Assembly (NCBI RefSeq): GCF_017356015.1
Contig: NZ_JAFIQV010000009.1
Location: 108,243 to 153,703, forward strand
Direction of reading: 5' to 3'
DNA length: 45,461 nt
Source: Azospirillum sp. SYSU D00513
Lineage (GTDB): Bacteria; Pseudomonadota; Alphaproteobacteria; Azospirillales; Azospirillaceae
Under the pieces are notes generated by a model. It did no database searches and was not told the origin of the DNA. It was given only the letters and a program-made list of their open reading frames with translations. Below are positions 20,156-27,947 of the stretch, piece by piece (positions within the stretch are counted from its first letter, which is position 1; each line of letters begins with the position of its first letter). The translations under genes were made by a program, and so were the position numbers.

Positions 20156-20914
20156 ATGGCGGGTGAGGACAGGCAGGACACGCTCTTCGTCGCCTCCGTC
20201 GAGAAGGGCATGCGCGTCCTCGCGGCCTTCGGGGAGGAGCGGACGGAGCTGGGCCTGCGGGAGCTGGCCGAGGCGGCGGGGCTCGACAAAAGCGCGACCC
20301 AGCGGCTGGCGAACACCTTCCACAGGCTGGGTTACCTGGACAAGGACGCGGTCACGCGGCGCTACCGGCCGGCCGTGAAGTTCCTCGAACTCGCCAACGC
20401 TTACCTGTGGTCCGACGGGCTGGTGCGCGCCGCCATGCCGAAGCTGATCGACCTGCGTCAGAAAATCGGGGAGACGGTCAACTTGGCGCTGCTGGACCAG
20501 GACAGCATCGTCTACGCCGCGCGCCTTCCGAGCGCGCGGACCGCCTACGCCGCGACGATCATCGGCCGGCGCGCGCCCGCCCTCAACACATCGTCCGGGC
20601 GGGCGATCCTGTCGCTTCGTGACGAGGAGGAGCGGCGCCGTTGCGTCGAGGAATGGCCGATGCGCCGCTACACGCCCGGCACGCTCATGGACCGTCCCAA
20701 GATTCTGGAACTGATCAACGAAGCGGCGGAGAACGGCTATTCCGTCGCCAGCAACGAACTGCTGATGAACGAGGTCGGGATCTCGGCACCGATCCGCCGC
20801 GAGGGCACCGCGCGGGCGGCCATCCAATGCTCCGTCTCGGGCCTGACCTGGGACCGCGCGCGGCTGGTGAAGGAGATCGTTCCGTACCTCATCGACACCG
20901 CGCACTCCTTCTGA
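20156..20914 (+). CDS. IclR family transcriptional regulator of the peptide unit
   Basis: 252 residues. N-terminal winged helix (about 10-75: VEKGMRVLAAF, GLRELAEAAGLDKSATQRLANTFHRLGYL), then the IclR effector-binding GAF-like domain with GETVNLALLDQDSIVYAAR and a late GYSVASNELLMNEVGISAPI. The ATG at 20156 follows GGGGAGG. It is transcribed divergently from ggt and the transporter/peptidase genes, the usual layout for a local IclR regulator. It probably senses a peptide breakdown product or imported ligand; the ligand is unknown. The start-site-proximal palindromes are its likely targets. Confidence 0.92.
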   Translation: MAGEDRQDTLFVASVEKGMRVLAAFGEERTELGLRELAEAAGLDKSATQRLANTFHRLGYLDKDAVTRRYRPAVKFLELANAYLWSDGLVRAAMPKLIDLRQKIGETVNLALLDQDSIVYAARLPSARTAYAATIIGRRAPALNTSSGRAILSLRDEEERRRCVEEWPMRRYTPGTLMDRPKILELINEAAENGYSVASNELLMNEVGISAPIRREGTARAAIQCSVSGLTWDRARLVKEIVPYLIDTAHSF

Positions 20915-21132
20915 CCGCCACCGGGTTTCATCCCCCCTCCCCCCCGCCCGTGCGGCGTCTCTCCTGGGGCAGGTCGGTGCGTGTGAACAGCGGTTCCGTC
21001 CGGCCATCGCGCCAAGGCTGGAGGTGGGAAGCTTTTCCGGACGATAGGTAATGTTTTCCGGCGCTCTGATTATTCCTCGTCTCCAGCCGCAAGTCCTACT
21101 CTGGTCGCGTCGGTTCACCCGAGGAGATCCAC

Positions 21133-21876
21133 ATGAAAACCGTGCTCATCACTGGCAGCTCATCCGGCTACGGGCTGGAGACCGCCATCCACTTCCATGA
21201 CCAGGGCTGGAACGTGATCGCCACCATGCGCAAGCCGCGCGAGGGCATCCTGCCGCCATCGGACCGCATCCGCCTGCTCCCGCTCGACGTGACGGACCCG
21301 GACAGTGTCGCGGCGGCCATCAAGGCGAGCGGTCCCATCGACGTTCTGGTCAACAACGCGGGCATCGGCGTCGTCGGTGCCTTCGAGGCGACGCCGATGG
21401 CGCACATCAGGCGGGTGTTCGACACCAACACCTTCGGCGTCATGGCGGTGACCCAGGCCGTCATTCCCCAGTTCCGCGAAAGGCGGTCGGGCGTGCTTGT
21501 GAACGTCACCTCCAGCGTGACGCTCGCGCCCATGCCGCTCGCGGCGGCCTACACGGCCAGCAAGACGGCAATCCAGGGATTCACGGGCTCCCTGGCGCAC
21601 GAACTCGCCGCGTTCGGCGTGCGGGTCAAGCTCGTGGAGCCCGGCTATGCGCCCACCACGCGCTTCGCGCAGAACGCCGGCATCCGGGTGGAGGAACTGA
21701 TCCCGGCGGCCTACGCGGAGTTCGCGGCTCCGATCTTCGCCGGATACGCCAGGCCTGCCCTGGTCACGAAGGAAAGCGACGTCGCCGAGGCGGTCTACGC
21801 GGCGGCGACCGATGGGACCGATCGTCTGCGCTATCCCGCCGGGGCCGACGCCGTAGCGCTCGCGCAGGCACGCTGA
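21133..21876 (+). CDS. Classical short-chain dehydrogenase/reductase (SDR)
   Basis: 247 residues. Rossmann NAD(P) motif TGSSSGYG (8-15), NNAG after strand 4, Ser in VTSSV and the catalytic YTASK. An Arg in the ATMRKPRE region after strand 2 suggests NADP preference. A strong GAGGAG Shine-Dalgarno precedes the ATG. It is followed at 122 bases by an AraC-type gene in the same direction. The substrate cannot be inferred. It resembles the SDRs often found under AraC or LysR control near quinone/aldehyde stress genes. Confidence 0.92.
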   Translation: MKTVLITGSSSGYGLETAIHFHDQGWNVIATMRKPREGILPPSDRIRLLPLDVTDPDSVAAAIKASGPIDVLVNNAGIGVVGAFEATPMAHIRRVFDTNTFGVMAVTQAVIPQFRERRSGVLVNVTSSVTLAPMPLAAAYTASKTAIQGFTGSLAHELAAFGVRVKLVEPGYAPTTRFAQNAGIRVEELIPAAYAEFAAPIFAGYARPALVTKESDVAEAVYAAATDGTDRLRYPAGADAVALAQAR

Positions 21877-21998
21877 AACGCCGTGCGGGCCAGGGAGGCG
21901 GGCATCGTCCGCGGCAACCCGCCGGTGCAATCCGCTGGAACGGCTGGCCGAACGCGGCGCATGATGTCCGGAGCGAATGTCTTCATGCATCGTCCGGA

Positions 21999-22973
21999 AT
22001 GGAACCGCTCTCGGCCATCATCTCGCTCCTGCGCCCGCGGGTCGTCCATCCCAAGCTCATCACGGAATCGGGCCGGTGGGAAGTCCGCTATCCCAAGGTC
22101 GAGGTCGCCGGCTACGGGCTGGTGCTGTCCGGCCGTTGCCACCTGATCCGCGACGGCATGGCCCCTGCGACCCTGGCCGCGGGGGACTTCGTCCTGATGC
22201 CACCCGCCCCAGGGTTCGTGATGGCAAGCGATCCCGATGTCGAACCCGTCACGGCCGAACCCGTCATGGTCGATGCCGGGACGGCGGACGGGCTCACGGA
22301 AGTCCGCCATGGCGACCAGGAGGGCACCGCGGAGTTCGAAATGCTCGGCGGCTACTTCCTCTTCGATCCCGCGAACATCTCCCTTCTGGCGGAGCTGCTT
22401 CCGGATCTCGTCCATGTTCGGGGCGCGGACGTCACGGCGAAGCGCCTGGCGGCCATGATCGACCTTGCCACGGAGGAGGCCCTCGCGCGCCGGCCGGGCC
22501 GGGACCTCATCCTGGAAAGGCTGGTCGAGGTCATGCTGGTCGAGGCGCTCCGCCACTCGGGAGAAAGCGCCCACCCGGTCGGAAGGCCAAACCTTCTCCG
22601 CGGCTTGGCCGACCCGAACCTGTCCAGGGCTCTGCGATGCTTCCACGCCGACCTCCAACGGCACTGGACCGTCGGCGAGCTGGCGCGCGAGGCGGGCCTG
22701 TCCCGGTCCGCGTTCAGCGAGCGTTTCGCGACCGCCGTGGGGTTGCCGCCGATGGCTTACCTGATCCAGTGGCGAATGGCCGTGGCCAAGGACCTCCTGC
22801 GGCGCGGCGGCATGGCTCTCGAAGAACTCGCCTTCGCGATCGGCTACGAATCCGCCAGCGCTTTCAGCACGGCTTTCAGAAAGAACGTTGGCCGCCCGCC
22901 GAGCCACTTCGCGAAGGAGATGCGCGCCGACGCACGTCCAACGGCAGAGGGCCGCATCACCGCTTCCGCCTGA
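21999..22973 (+). CDS. AraC family transcriptional regulator (cupin-type sensor)
   Basis: 324 residues. The N-terminal half resembles the cupin_6 sensor of AraC regulators near SDR genes (YGLVLSGRCHLIRDG, then AAGDFVLMPPAPGF). The C-terminal double helix-turn-helix (about 220-310) has WTVGELAREAGLSRSAFSERF and LEELAFAIGYESASAFSTAF. No closely spaced Shine-Dalgarno is visible. It probably responds to a small hydrophobic or aldehyde-type effector and controls the adjacent SDR. It converges on the LysR gene, with 17 bases between stops. Confidence 0.9.
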   Translation: MEPLSAIISLLRPRVVHPKLITESGRWEVRYPKVEVAGYGLVLSGRCHLIRDGMAPATLAAGDFVLMPPAPGFVMASDPDVEPVTAEPVMVDAGTADGLTEVRHGDQEGTAEFEMLGGYFLFDPANISLLAELLPDLVHVRGADVTAKRLAAMIDLATEEALARRPGRDLILERLVEVMLVEALRHSGESAHPVGRPNLLRGLADPNLSRALRCFHADLQRHWTVGELAREAGLSRSAFSERFATAVGLPPMAYLIQWRMAVAKDLLRRGGMALEELAFAIGYESASAFSTAFRKNVGRPPSHFAKEMRADARPTAEGRITASA

Positions 22974-22990
22974 GTTCCCTCATCTTATTT

Positions 22991-23905
22991 TCACCCCTCC
23001 CCCGCCCGCGCCGCCCAGCCACGCCGCAGCGCGTTGACGAAGGCCGCCAGCGCCGGGGGCTGCTGGCGGCGGCTGGGGTAGTAGAGGAAGAAGCCGGGGA
23101 AGGGCGCGCACCAGTCCTCCAACAGGCGAACCAGGCGGCCGGACGCCACGTGTTCGGTCACCTGATCCTCGAACAGATAGGCGACGCCCATGCCGTCCAG
23201 CGCGGCCTTCAGCATCAGGTCGGGTTCGTTGAAGGTCAGCGGGCCGTCCACCCGGACCTGCAACTCCTCACCGTCCTTCTCGAACTCCCAGGCATAGAGG
23301 CCACCGGACGAGATCAGGCGGTAGTTGATGCAGCGGTGGGCGCCGAGGTCGCGGGGCGTCACGGGCGCGGGGCGGCCGGCGAGATAGGCGGGGGATGCCA
23401 CCACCGCCATGCGCAGGTCGGGGCCGACGCGCAGCGCGATCATGTCCTTTTCCACCATTTCGCCGAACCGGATGCCGGCGTCGAAGCGTTCCGCGACGAT
23501 GTTGCGCAGCCCGTAATCGACGACCAGCTCGACCGTCACGTCCGGATGCTCCGCCACGAAGCCGGGCAGGACGGGCCAGATCACCGAGGTCACGGCGTGC
23601 ATGACGGAGGTGATGCGGATCGTGCCCGAGGGCTTGTCGCGGCGGCGCGCCAGCGCGGTGACGGCGCCGTCGATGCTCTCCAGCGCCGGCCGGAGGGTGC
23701 GGAGCAGCTCCTCCCCCGCTTCCGTGACGGAGACGCTGCGGCTCGTGCGCGCCAGCAGCCGGACGCCGAGCCGCTCCTCCAGCGCCCGCATGGCGTGGCT
23801 GAGGGCGGAGGTCGAAACGCCGAGCTTCGCCGCGGCGCGCGTGAAGCTGCCCTCCTCCGCGATGACGAGGAAGGAGGCCAGGTCGGGAAGGTCACCACGC
23901 GGCAT
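22991..23905 (-). CDS. LysR family transcriptional regulator (LysR-1)
   Basis: 304 residues. N-terminal helix-turn-helix (about 5-65: LASFLVIAEEGSFTRAAAKLGVSTSALSHAMRALEERLGVRLL), then a periplasmic-binding-like effector domain with SGTIRITS and a C-terminal WCAPFPGFFLYYPSRRQ typical of the LysR branch paired with SDR/aldo-keto reductase genes. Its upstream region (23906-23971) is about 80% identical to the region before the monooxygenase gene at 27579, including a T-N11-A palindrome. It is therefore the likely activator of the distant ABM-SDR operon as well as its own regulator. The effector is unknown. Confidence 0.93.
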   Translation of the reverse strand: MPRGDLPDLASFLVIAEEGSFTRAAAKLGVSTSALSHAMRALEERLGVRLLARTSRSVSVTEAGEELLRTLRPALESIDGAVTALARRRDKPSGTIRITSVMHAVTSVIWPVLPGFVAEHPDVTVELVVDYGLRNIVAERFDAGIRFGEMVEKDMIALRVGPDLRMAVVASPAYLAGRPAPVTPRDLGAHRCINYRLISSGGLYAWEFEKDGEELQVRVDGPLTFNEPDLMLKAALDGMGVAYLFEDQVTEHVASGRLVRLLEDWCAPFPGFFLYYPSRRQQPPALAAFVNALRRGWAARAGEG

Positions 23906-23971
23906 CGTTGAGCCCCATTCAACGGCACATTGGGATCTTAGCGTCTAATCGATTCCGGCCCGCTCGGCTAT
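23903..23971 (+). promoter_or_regulatory. LysR-1 box and rightward promoter-like region, copy A
   Basis: GTTGAGCCCCATTCAAC (23907-23923) is a near-palindrome with T-N11-A geometry, followed by ATCTTA, then CCGGCCC and GGCTAT (23966-23971) as a -10-like element. The 69 bases align without gaps to 27373-27441, with 55 matches by hand count. To the right of copy A no gene starts in that direction: it runs into the tail of LysR-2, so this promoter half looks orphaned. Confidence 0.65.
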
Positions 23972-24075
23972 CCCTCCCATGGTTGCCGGATTGGGCCGGA
24001 CGACGAAGGACGATCAAACACCGGATCATGGGATGAAGGCAGGAGCGCCGAGACATATTGACACCGTCCGCGCCG

Positions 24076-24990
24076 TCACTCCTCCGACGCCTGGGCCTCG
24101 AAGCGGGAAATCAGGTAGGAGGCCGCCGGACCCGGCGGCGTGTCGGTGCGGTGAACGGCCTGGAGCCGGTAAGGGCCGCCCTTGCAGTCCGGCATGTCGA
24201 GCCGGACGAGGCGGCCGGCGTCGAGGTCGTCCTGGATCATGGGCAGCGGCATGTTGCCCCAGCCGATCCCCTCCTTCAGCAGCATGTGCTTGGAGCCGAG
24301 ATCGGCCAAGCGCCATGTCCGCGTGCCGATGACCGCGAACTCCCAGCCCTGGGTCAGGGTGGAGCGGTCCGTCAGCACCAGCTGCACATGGTCGCGCCCG
24401 GCTCCGGGGGCGTTGCGGCCGGCGGCCAGCGGGTGGCCGGGGGCCGCGACCGGGACCAGATCGACGAAGCCGACGCCGATGCGCTCGATTCCGTCGATCT
24501 CCACGTCCAGCGGCCCGCTGACGCCCACGGTCGCCGTGCGGTTGAGGACCATCTGCGTGACGGCGCCCAGCGCGTCCACGTAGAGCCGCAGCGTCACCGT
24601 GGGGAAGGCCTCGCGGAAGGCTTTCAGGGCATCGACCACCCTCCAGGCCGGCAGCATCACGTCGAGGGCCAGATGAACCTCCGCCTCCAGCCCGCGCGCC
24701 AACCCCCGGACCTTCGCCCGCAGGCTGCCCATGCCGTTGGCGATGGAGCGCGCCTCCGACAGCACGGCGCGTCCGGCCTCGGTCAGCCGGGGTTTCTTGG
24801 TCGTGCCCCGGTCGAACAGCGACACGCCGAGCTGCGCCTCCAGATTGGTGATCGAATAGCTGATCACCGAGGTCGCCCGGCCCAGCCGGCGGGCCGCACC
24901 CGCGAAGCTGCCGACATCGACCACGGTCAGGAAGACGCGCAGCTGGTCGAAGGTGGGGGTGCCGGGATTGCCGGCGCCGGAGCCCGTCAT
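24076..24990 (-). CDS. LysR family transcriptional regulator (LysR-2)
   Basis: 304 residues from the ATG at 24990, chosen over the ATG at 25005. It has GGGGGA eight bases upstream, and the alternative would begin directly on the operator palindrome. The helix-turn-helix comprises FDQLRVFLTVVDVGSFAGAARRLGRATSVISYSITNLEAQLG (about 12-55); a LysR effector domain follows, with AEVHLALDVMLP. It is divergent from pirin, with a TTCGA-N5-TCGAA box between the starts. The same 16 bases recur before wrbA, so it probably controls both pirin and wrbA. The effector is unknown; an electrophile or redox signal is plausible from the targets. Confidence 0.92.
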   Translation of the reverse strand: MTGSGAGNPGTPTFDQLRVFLTVVDVGSFAGAARRLGRATSVISYSITNLEAQLGVSLFDRGTTKKPRLTEAGRAVLSEARSIANGMGSLRAKVRGLARGLEAEVHLALDVMLPAWRVVDALKAFREAFPTVTLRLYVDALGAVTQMVLNRTATVGVSGPLDVEIDGIERIGVGFVDLVPVAAPGHPLAAGRNAPGAGRDHVQLVLTDRSTLTQGWEFAVIGTRTWRLADLGSKHMLLKEGIGWGNMPLPMIQDDLDAGRLVRLDMPDCKGGPYRLQAVHRTDTPPGPAASYLISRFEAQASEE

Positions 24991-25005
24991 GTCGATGTCC
25001 CCCAT

Positions 25006-25021
25006 TTCGATTTTCTCGAAC
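25006..25021. promoter_or_regulatory. LysR-2 box, copy 1 (LysR-2/pirin intergenic)
   Basis: TTCGATTTTCTCGAAC: inverted repeat TTCGA-N5-TCGAA with T-N11-A spacing, the typical LysR half-site layout. It is identical base for base to 26057-26072. ATCTTAT follows 10 bases to the right, similar to the ATCTTA that follows the LysR-1 boxes. Confidence 0.7.
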
Positions 25022-25123
25022 AGTTCGGTTCATCTTATGCCGGTTTCGCCGAAAAGCCAGCGAGGATAGGAATCAGGCACCGGCAGCGACGAGCGCCGCC
25101 CCACCCGATATCGGAGACACGCC

Positions 25124-26035
25124 ATGACCATCCGGCCCGCCGCCGCCATCGAACAGATCCTCCTGCCGTCCGTGCGCGATCTCGGCGACGGGTTCCAGGT
25201 CCGCCGCGCCCTGCCCTCCGCGCAGCGGCGCATGGTGGGACCGTTCATCTTCCTGGACAGCTTCGGCCCCGTCGCCTTCCGTGCCGGGGAGGGGCTGGAC
25301 AGCCGCCCCCACCCGCACATCGGCCTGTCCACCCTGACCTACCTGATCGAGGGGGACATCCTCCACCGCGACAGCGAGGGCCATGTCCAGGCGATCCGCC
25401 CGGGCGAGGTCAACCTGATGACCGCCGGGCGCGGCATCGTCCATTCCGAACGCAGCACGGACGCCACGCGGGCCAGCGGGGCGACGGTCTTCGGCTTCCA
25501 GAGCTGGATCGCCCTGCCGGCCGCGCATGAGGAAACCGATCCGGGCTTCCAGCACGTGACAGCCGAATCCCTGCCCCGGATCGAGGGCGAGGGGATCGAC
25601 CTGCGGCTGCTCGCCGGCTCGCTGCACGGGCGGCGCGCGCCCACCCGCGCCTTCTCCGACCTGTTCAACGCGGATCTCCTGCTGGCCGACGGCGCGCGCT
25701 ACCGCATTGACGCCGAACACGCCGAGCGCGCCGCCTATGTCGTGGAGGGCGCGGTGGAGGTGGTTCCGGAAGCCGGCGTCTTCCCCAAGGACCGGCTGAT
25801 CGTCTTCAAGCCGGGCGCGGAGATCGTGCTGCGCGCCGTGGGCGCCGCCCGCCTGATGCTGCTCGGCGGCGAACCCCTGGACGGGAAGCGGCACATCCAC
25901 TGGAACTTCGTCTCCAGCCGCCGCGACCGCATCGAGCAGGCCGCCCGCGACTGGCAGGAGCGCCGCTTCCCCGGCGTGCCCGGCGAAACCGAGTTCATCC
26001 CACTGCCTGGGGCATCGCCCGCGCGCGCCGCGTAG
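25124..26035 (+). CDS. Pirin family protein
   Basis: 303 residues with two cupin folds. The N-terminal cupin has the metal-site region [17 protein letters not shown] (two His) and a later [14 protein letters not shown] (third His). This matches pirin, an Fe-binding bicupin; some members have quercetinase activity, others interact with metabolic enzymes or regulators. The C-terminal cupin has [18 protein letters not shown]. No signal peptide. It is divergent from LysR-2 and followed 161 bases later by wrbA. Context suggests a role in a quinone/flavonoid or oxidative response; enzymatic activity is not provable from sequence. Confidence 0.93.
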   Translation: MTIRPAAAIEQILLPSVRDLGDGFQVRRALPSAQRRMVGPFIFLDSFGPVAFRAGEGLDSRPHPHIGLSTLTYLIEGDILHRDSEGHVQAIRPGEVNLMTAGRGIVHSERSTDATRASGATVFGFQSWIALPAAHEETDPGFQHVTAESLPRIEGEGIDLRLLAGSLHGRRAPTRAFSDLFNADLLLADGARYRIDAEHAERAAYVVEGAVEVVPEAGVFPKDRLIVFKPGAEIVLRAVGAARLMLLGGEPLDGKRHIHWNFVSSRRDRIEQAARDWQERRFPGVPGETEFIPLPGASPARAA

Positions 26036-26056
26036 GACAGCATTCTTCCGCGAACG

Positions 26057-26072
26057 TTCGATTTTCTCGAAC
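26057..26072. promoter_or_regulatory. LysR-2 box, copy 2 (upstream of wrbA)
   Basis: An exact second copy of TTCGATTTTCTCGAAC, 125 bases before the wrbA start and immediately after a CGAACGTTCG palindrome (26051-26060). The surrounding sequence is not conserved with copy 1 except for a CTTTAT element 11 bases downstream. Confidence 0.7.
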
Positions 26073-26129
26073 GCAAAGGCGGACTTTATTCGGCTGGTCC
26101 GGACCGGGCCGCTCCGTCAGACTTCCTCC

Positions 26130-26153
26130 GCGGCCCAAGCGCGCTTGGGCCGC
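26130..26153 (+). promoter_or_regulatory. 24-base perfect palindrome in the wrbA leader
   Basis: Arms GCGGCCCAAG and CTTGGGCCGC around CGCG, between the LysR-2 box and the wrbA start, followed by a pyrimidine-rich tract without a T-run. It can form a 10-bp hairpin with a 4-base loop. It could end the pirin transcript or act as an attenuator in the wrbA leader. Confidence 0.5.
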
Positions 26154-26196
26154 CCCTCTCTCGCCCTTCCACCCGCCATTCACAGGGAGACCCCCC

Positions 26197-26796
26197 ATGG
26201 CAAAGGTTCTCGTTCTTTATTATTCCTCCTACGGCCACATCGAGACGATGGCCCACGCCGTCGCCGAAGGCGCCCGCGCCGCCGGTGCCACCGTGGACGT
26301 CAAGCGCGTGCCCGAGACGGTTCCCGAGGCGGTCACCAAGAGCGCCCACTTCAAGCTGGACCAGACCGCCCCGGTGGCGGCCGTCGCCGACCTGGAGCAG
26401 TACGACGCGATCATCGTCGGCACCGGCACCCGCTTCGGCCGGATGTCCTCGCAGATGGCGGCCTTCTTCGACCAGGCCGGCGGGCTGTGGGCGCGCGGCG
26501 CCCTGAACGGCAAGGTCGGCGGCGCCTTCACCTCCACCGGCACGCAGCATGGCGGCCAGGAGACGACGCTCTTCTCCATCATCACCAACCTCATGCATTT
26601 CGGCATGATCATCGTGGGCCTGCCCTACAGCTACCAGGGCCAGATGAGCACGGCCGAGATCGTCGGCGGCGCGCCCTACGGCGCCAGCACCATCGCCGGC
26701 GGCGACGGCAGCCGCCAGCCCTCGCAGATCGACCTCGACGGCGCCCGCTTCCAGGGCGAACTGATCGCCCGCACGGCCGCCAAGCTGTTCGGCTGA
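26197..26796 (+). CDS. wrbA: NAD(P)H:quinone oxidoreductase WrbA
   Basis: 199 residues, the standard WrbA length. The flavodoxin-like FMN loop is [12 protein letters not shown] (9-20), then [23 protein letters not shown] and [14 protein letters not shown]. The late motif GLPYSYQGQ is typical of type IV quinone reductases. It reduces quinones by two electrons with an FMN cofactor, avoiding semiquinone radicals, in the cytosol. GGGAGA precedes the ATG. It carries the second LysR-2 box upstream and is followed after 86 bases by the SnoaL-like gene, likely co-transcribed. Confidence 0.96.
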   Translation: MAKVLVLYYSSYGHIETMAHAVAEGARAAGATVDVKRVPETVPEAVTKSAHFKLDQTAPVAAVADLEQYDAIIVGTGTRFGRMSSQMAAFFDQAGGLWARGALNGKVGGAFTSTGTQHGGQETTLFSIITNLMHFGMIIVGLPYSYQGQMSTAEIVGGAPYGASTIAGGDGSRQPSQIDLDGARFQGELIARTAAKLFG

Positions 26797-26882
26797 TCCC
26801 AGCCATCCGGTCCCGGCCCGCGCCTCCATTGGGCAGCGCCGTCCGGGGCCGCCCCACCCGAATCCACAAAGGAACTTTCAGA

Positions 26883-27320
26883 ATGTCCGACAACCCGATC
26901 AGCCGGGCGGCGATGGCCGTCGTGCGCCGCAACACCGAGGAGGTCCAGGGAAAGGGCGACTACGCGCTCTTCGAAGAGCTGTTCGCCCCGGATTTCATCG
27001 ACCACACGCCCCAGCCCGGCGGCACCCCCGACCGCGAGGGCGCCCTGCGCCTCTACAAGACCCTGCGCGGCGCCTTCCCGGACTTCCACGCCGACATTCA
27101 CTGGCAGGCCGCCGATGGCGATCTGGTCACGACCTACAAGACCTATCACGGCACCCATGAGGGTCCCTTCCTGGGCGTGGCGCCCACCGGCCGCAAGATC
27201 TCCTTCGAGACGGTCGACGCCATGCGCGTGCGCGACGGCCGGATCATCGAGCATTGGGGCGTCGCCAACCTCTACAAGCTTCTGGAACAGCTCGGCGCCC
27301 TGCCCCCCGCCAAGGCCTGA
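26883..27320 (+). CDS. SnoaL-like / ester cyclase family protein
   Basis: 145 residues from the ATG at 26883. NTF2-like fold pattern: early FEELFAPDFIDHTPQPGG, then LRGAFPDFHADIHWQAADGDLV, GTHEGPFLGVAPTGRKI and DGRIIEHWGVANLYKLLEQLG. This is the SnoaL polyketide-cyclase-like group, most of which have no known substrate in non-producers. The conserved HW and DH positions of the family are present. It follows wrbA in the same direction and is probably part of the LysR-2 set. A small-molecule binding or isomerase role in detoxification is inferred only. Confidence 0.9.
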   Translation: MSDNPISRAAMAVVRRNTEEVQGKGDYALFEELFAPDFIDHTPQPGGTPDREGALRLYKTLRGAFPDFHADIHWQAADGDLVTTYKTYHGTHEGPFLGVAPTGRKISFETVDAMRVRDGRIIEHWGVANLYKLLEQLGALPPAKA

Positions 27321-27336
27321 AGGCCCGGACGCCGCC

Positions 27337-27357
27337 GGATCGCACCGGACGCGATCC
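27337..27357 (+). terminator. Stem-loop after the wrbA-SnoaL pair
   Basis: GGATCGC-ACCGGAC-GCGATCC, a 7-bp stem with a 7-base loop, 16 bases after the stop. No T-run follows, so termination strength is uncertain. It precedes promoter copy B. Confidence 0.35.
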
Positions 27358-27372
27358 CGCCCCGTCCCGCCC

Positions 27373-27441
27373 CATCGTTGAATCCCGTTCAACGCCCCAT
27401 CCCGATCTTACCGTCTGATCGTCTCCGGCCCCTTCGGCTAT
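27373..27441 (+). promoter_or_regulatory. LysR-1 box and promoter of the ABM-SDR operon, copy B
   Basis: GTTGAATCCCGTTCAAC (27377-27393) is a perfect 6-5-6 palindrome of LysR type, followed by ATCTTA and GGCTAT (27436-27441). It aligns without gaps with copy A at 23903-23971. The aligned region begins with CAT, which in copy A is the LysR-1 start codon. A 137-base leader follows, with an AT-rich stretch just before the GGAGGAG of the first gene. Confidence 0.7.
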
Positions 27442-27578
27442 CTCTTCCTTCGTCGCCGGGACGCACCGGTGACCAGGAACGGGCAAGCCTCGCCCCGCCA
27501 TGGGCGGCGACGAAGGCCGCCGCCGGACCGCGCGCCGGGGAACCGCTTTTTAAAATTTTCAAAACGGAGGAGAAAATC

Positions 27579-27899
27579 ATGGCCGTTCTGACCAACGCCG
27601 CGTTCTTCACCGCCAAGCCCGGCCGGGGCGAGGAACTCGGCGCGCGACTGCTCGACCTCGTGGCGCCGACCCGGCGGGAGCCCGGCTGCCTGCGCTACGA
27701 CATCTATCGCTCGACGGACTTGGCCGACGCCTGGTTCGTCCTTGAGGAGTGGCGGTCCCGCGCCGACTTCGACGCCCACATGCAGACCCCCTACGTCGCC
27801 GCCTTCATGATGCTCGTCCCCGAACTGTGCGAGGGCGAGGTGGAGATCTGCGGCTACGAAATGCGCTCCCAGCCCGCGGACCGCGGCAACGAGGCCTGA
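27579..27899 (+). CDS. Antibiotic biosynthesis monooxygenase (ABM) domain protein
   Basis: 106 residues from the ATG at 27579, preceded by GGAGGAG. ABM/YgiN-type dimeric ferredoxin-like barrel: VLTNAAFFTAKPGRGEEL, then EPGCLRYDIYRSTD, WFVLEEWRSRADFDAHM and YVAAFM. Such proteins oxidise polyphenols or quinols without a cofactor, or act as small heme- or quinol-related enzymes. It heads an operon of three SDR genes under the copy B LysR box. Together with WrbA and pirin nearby it supports a quinone-related theme. Function beyond fold is inferred. Confidence 0.9.
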   Translation: MAVLTNAAFFTAKPGRGEELGARLLDLVAPTRREPGCLRYDIYRSTDLADAWFVLEEWRSRADFDAHMQTPYVAAFMMLVPELCEGEVEICGYEMRSQPADRGNEA

Positions 27900-27947
27900 C
27901 CGGCAGCGCGCATCACACAAGGAGACATCACGGAAGGAGACATTCCC

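Noticed and set aside
23979..24332. A possible small gene driven by the orphan promoter copy A
   Set aside because: No Shine-Dalgarno is visible before its ATG, and most of it is antisense to LysR-2; the translation is proline/arginine-rich noise.
24058..25530. A long plus-strand frame crossing LysR-2 and the start of pirin
   Set aside because: Antisense to LysR-2 and out of frame with pirin, with no domain resemblance.
26145..27320. A fused longer protein running from before wrbA into the SnoaL-like gene
   Set aside because: The upstream part is an out-of-frame reading of wrbA; the SnoaL-like domain begins exactly at the ATG at 26883.
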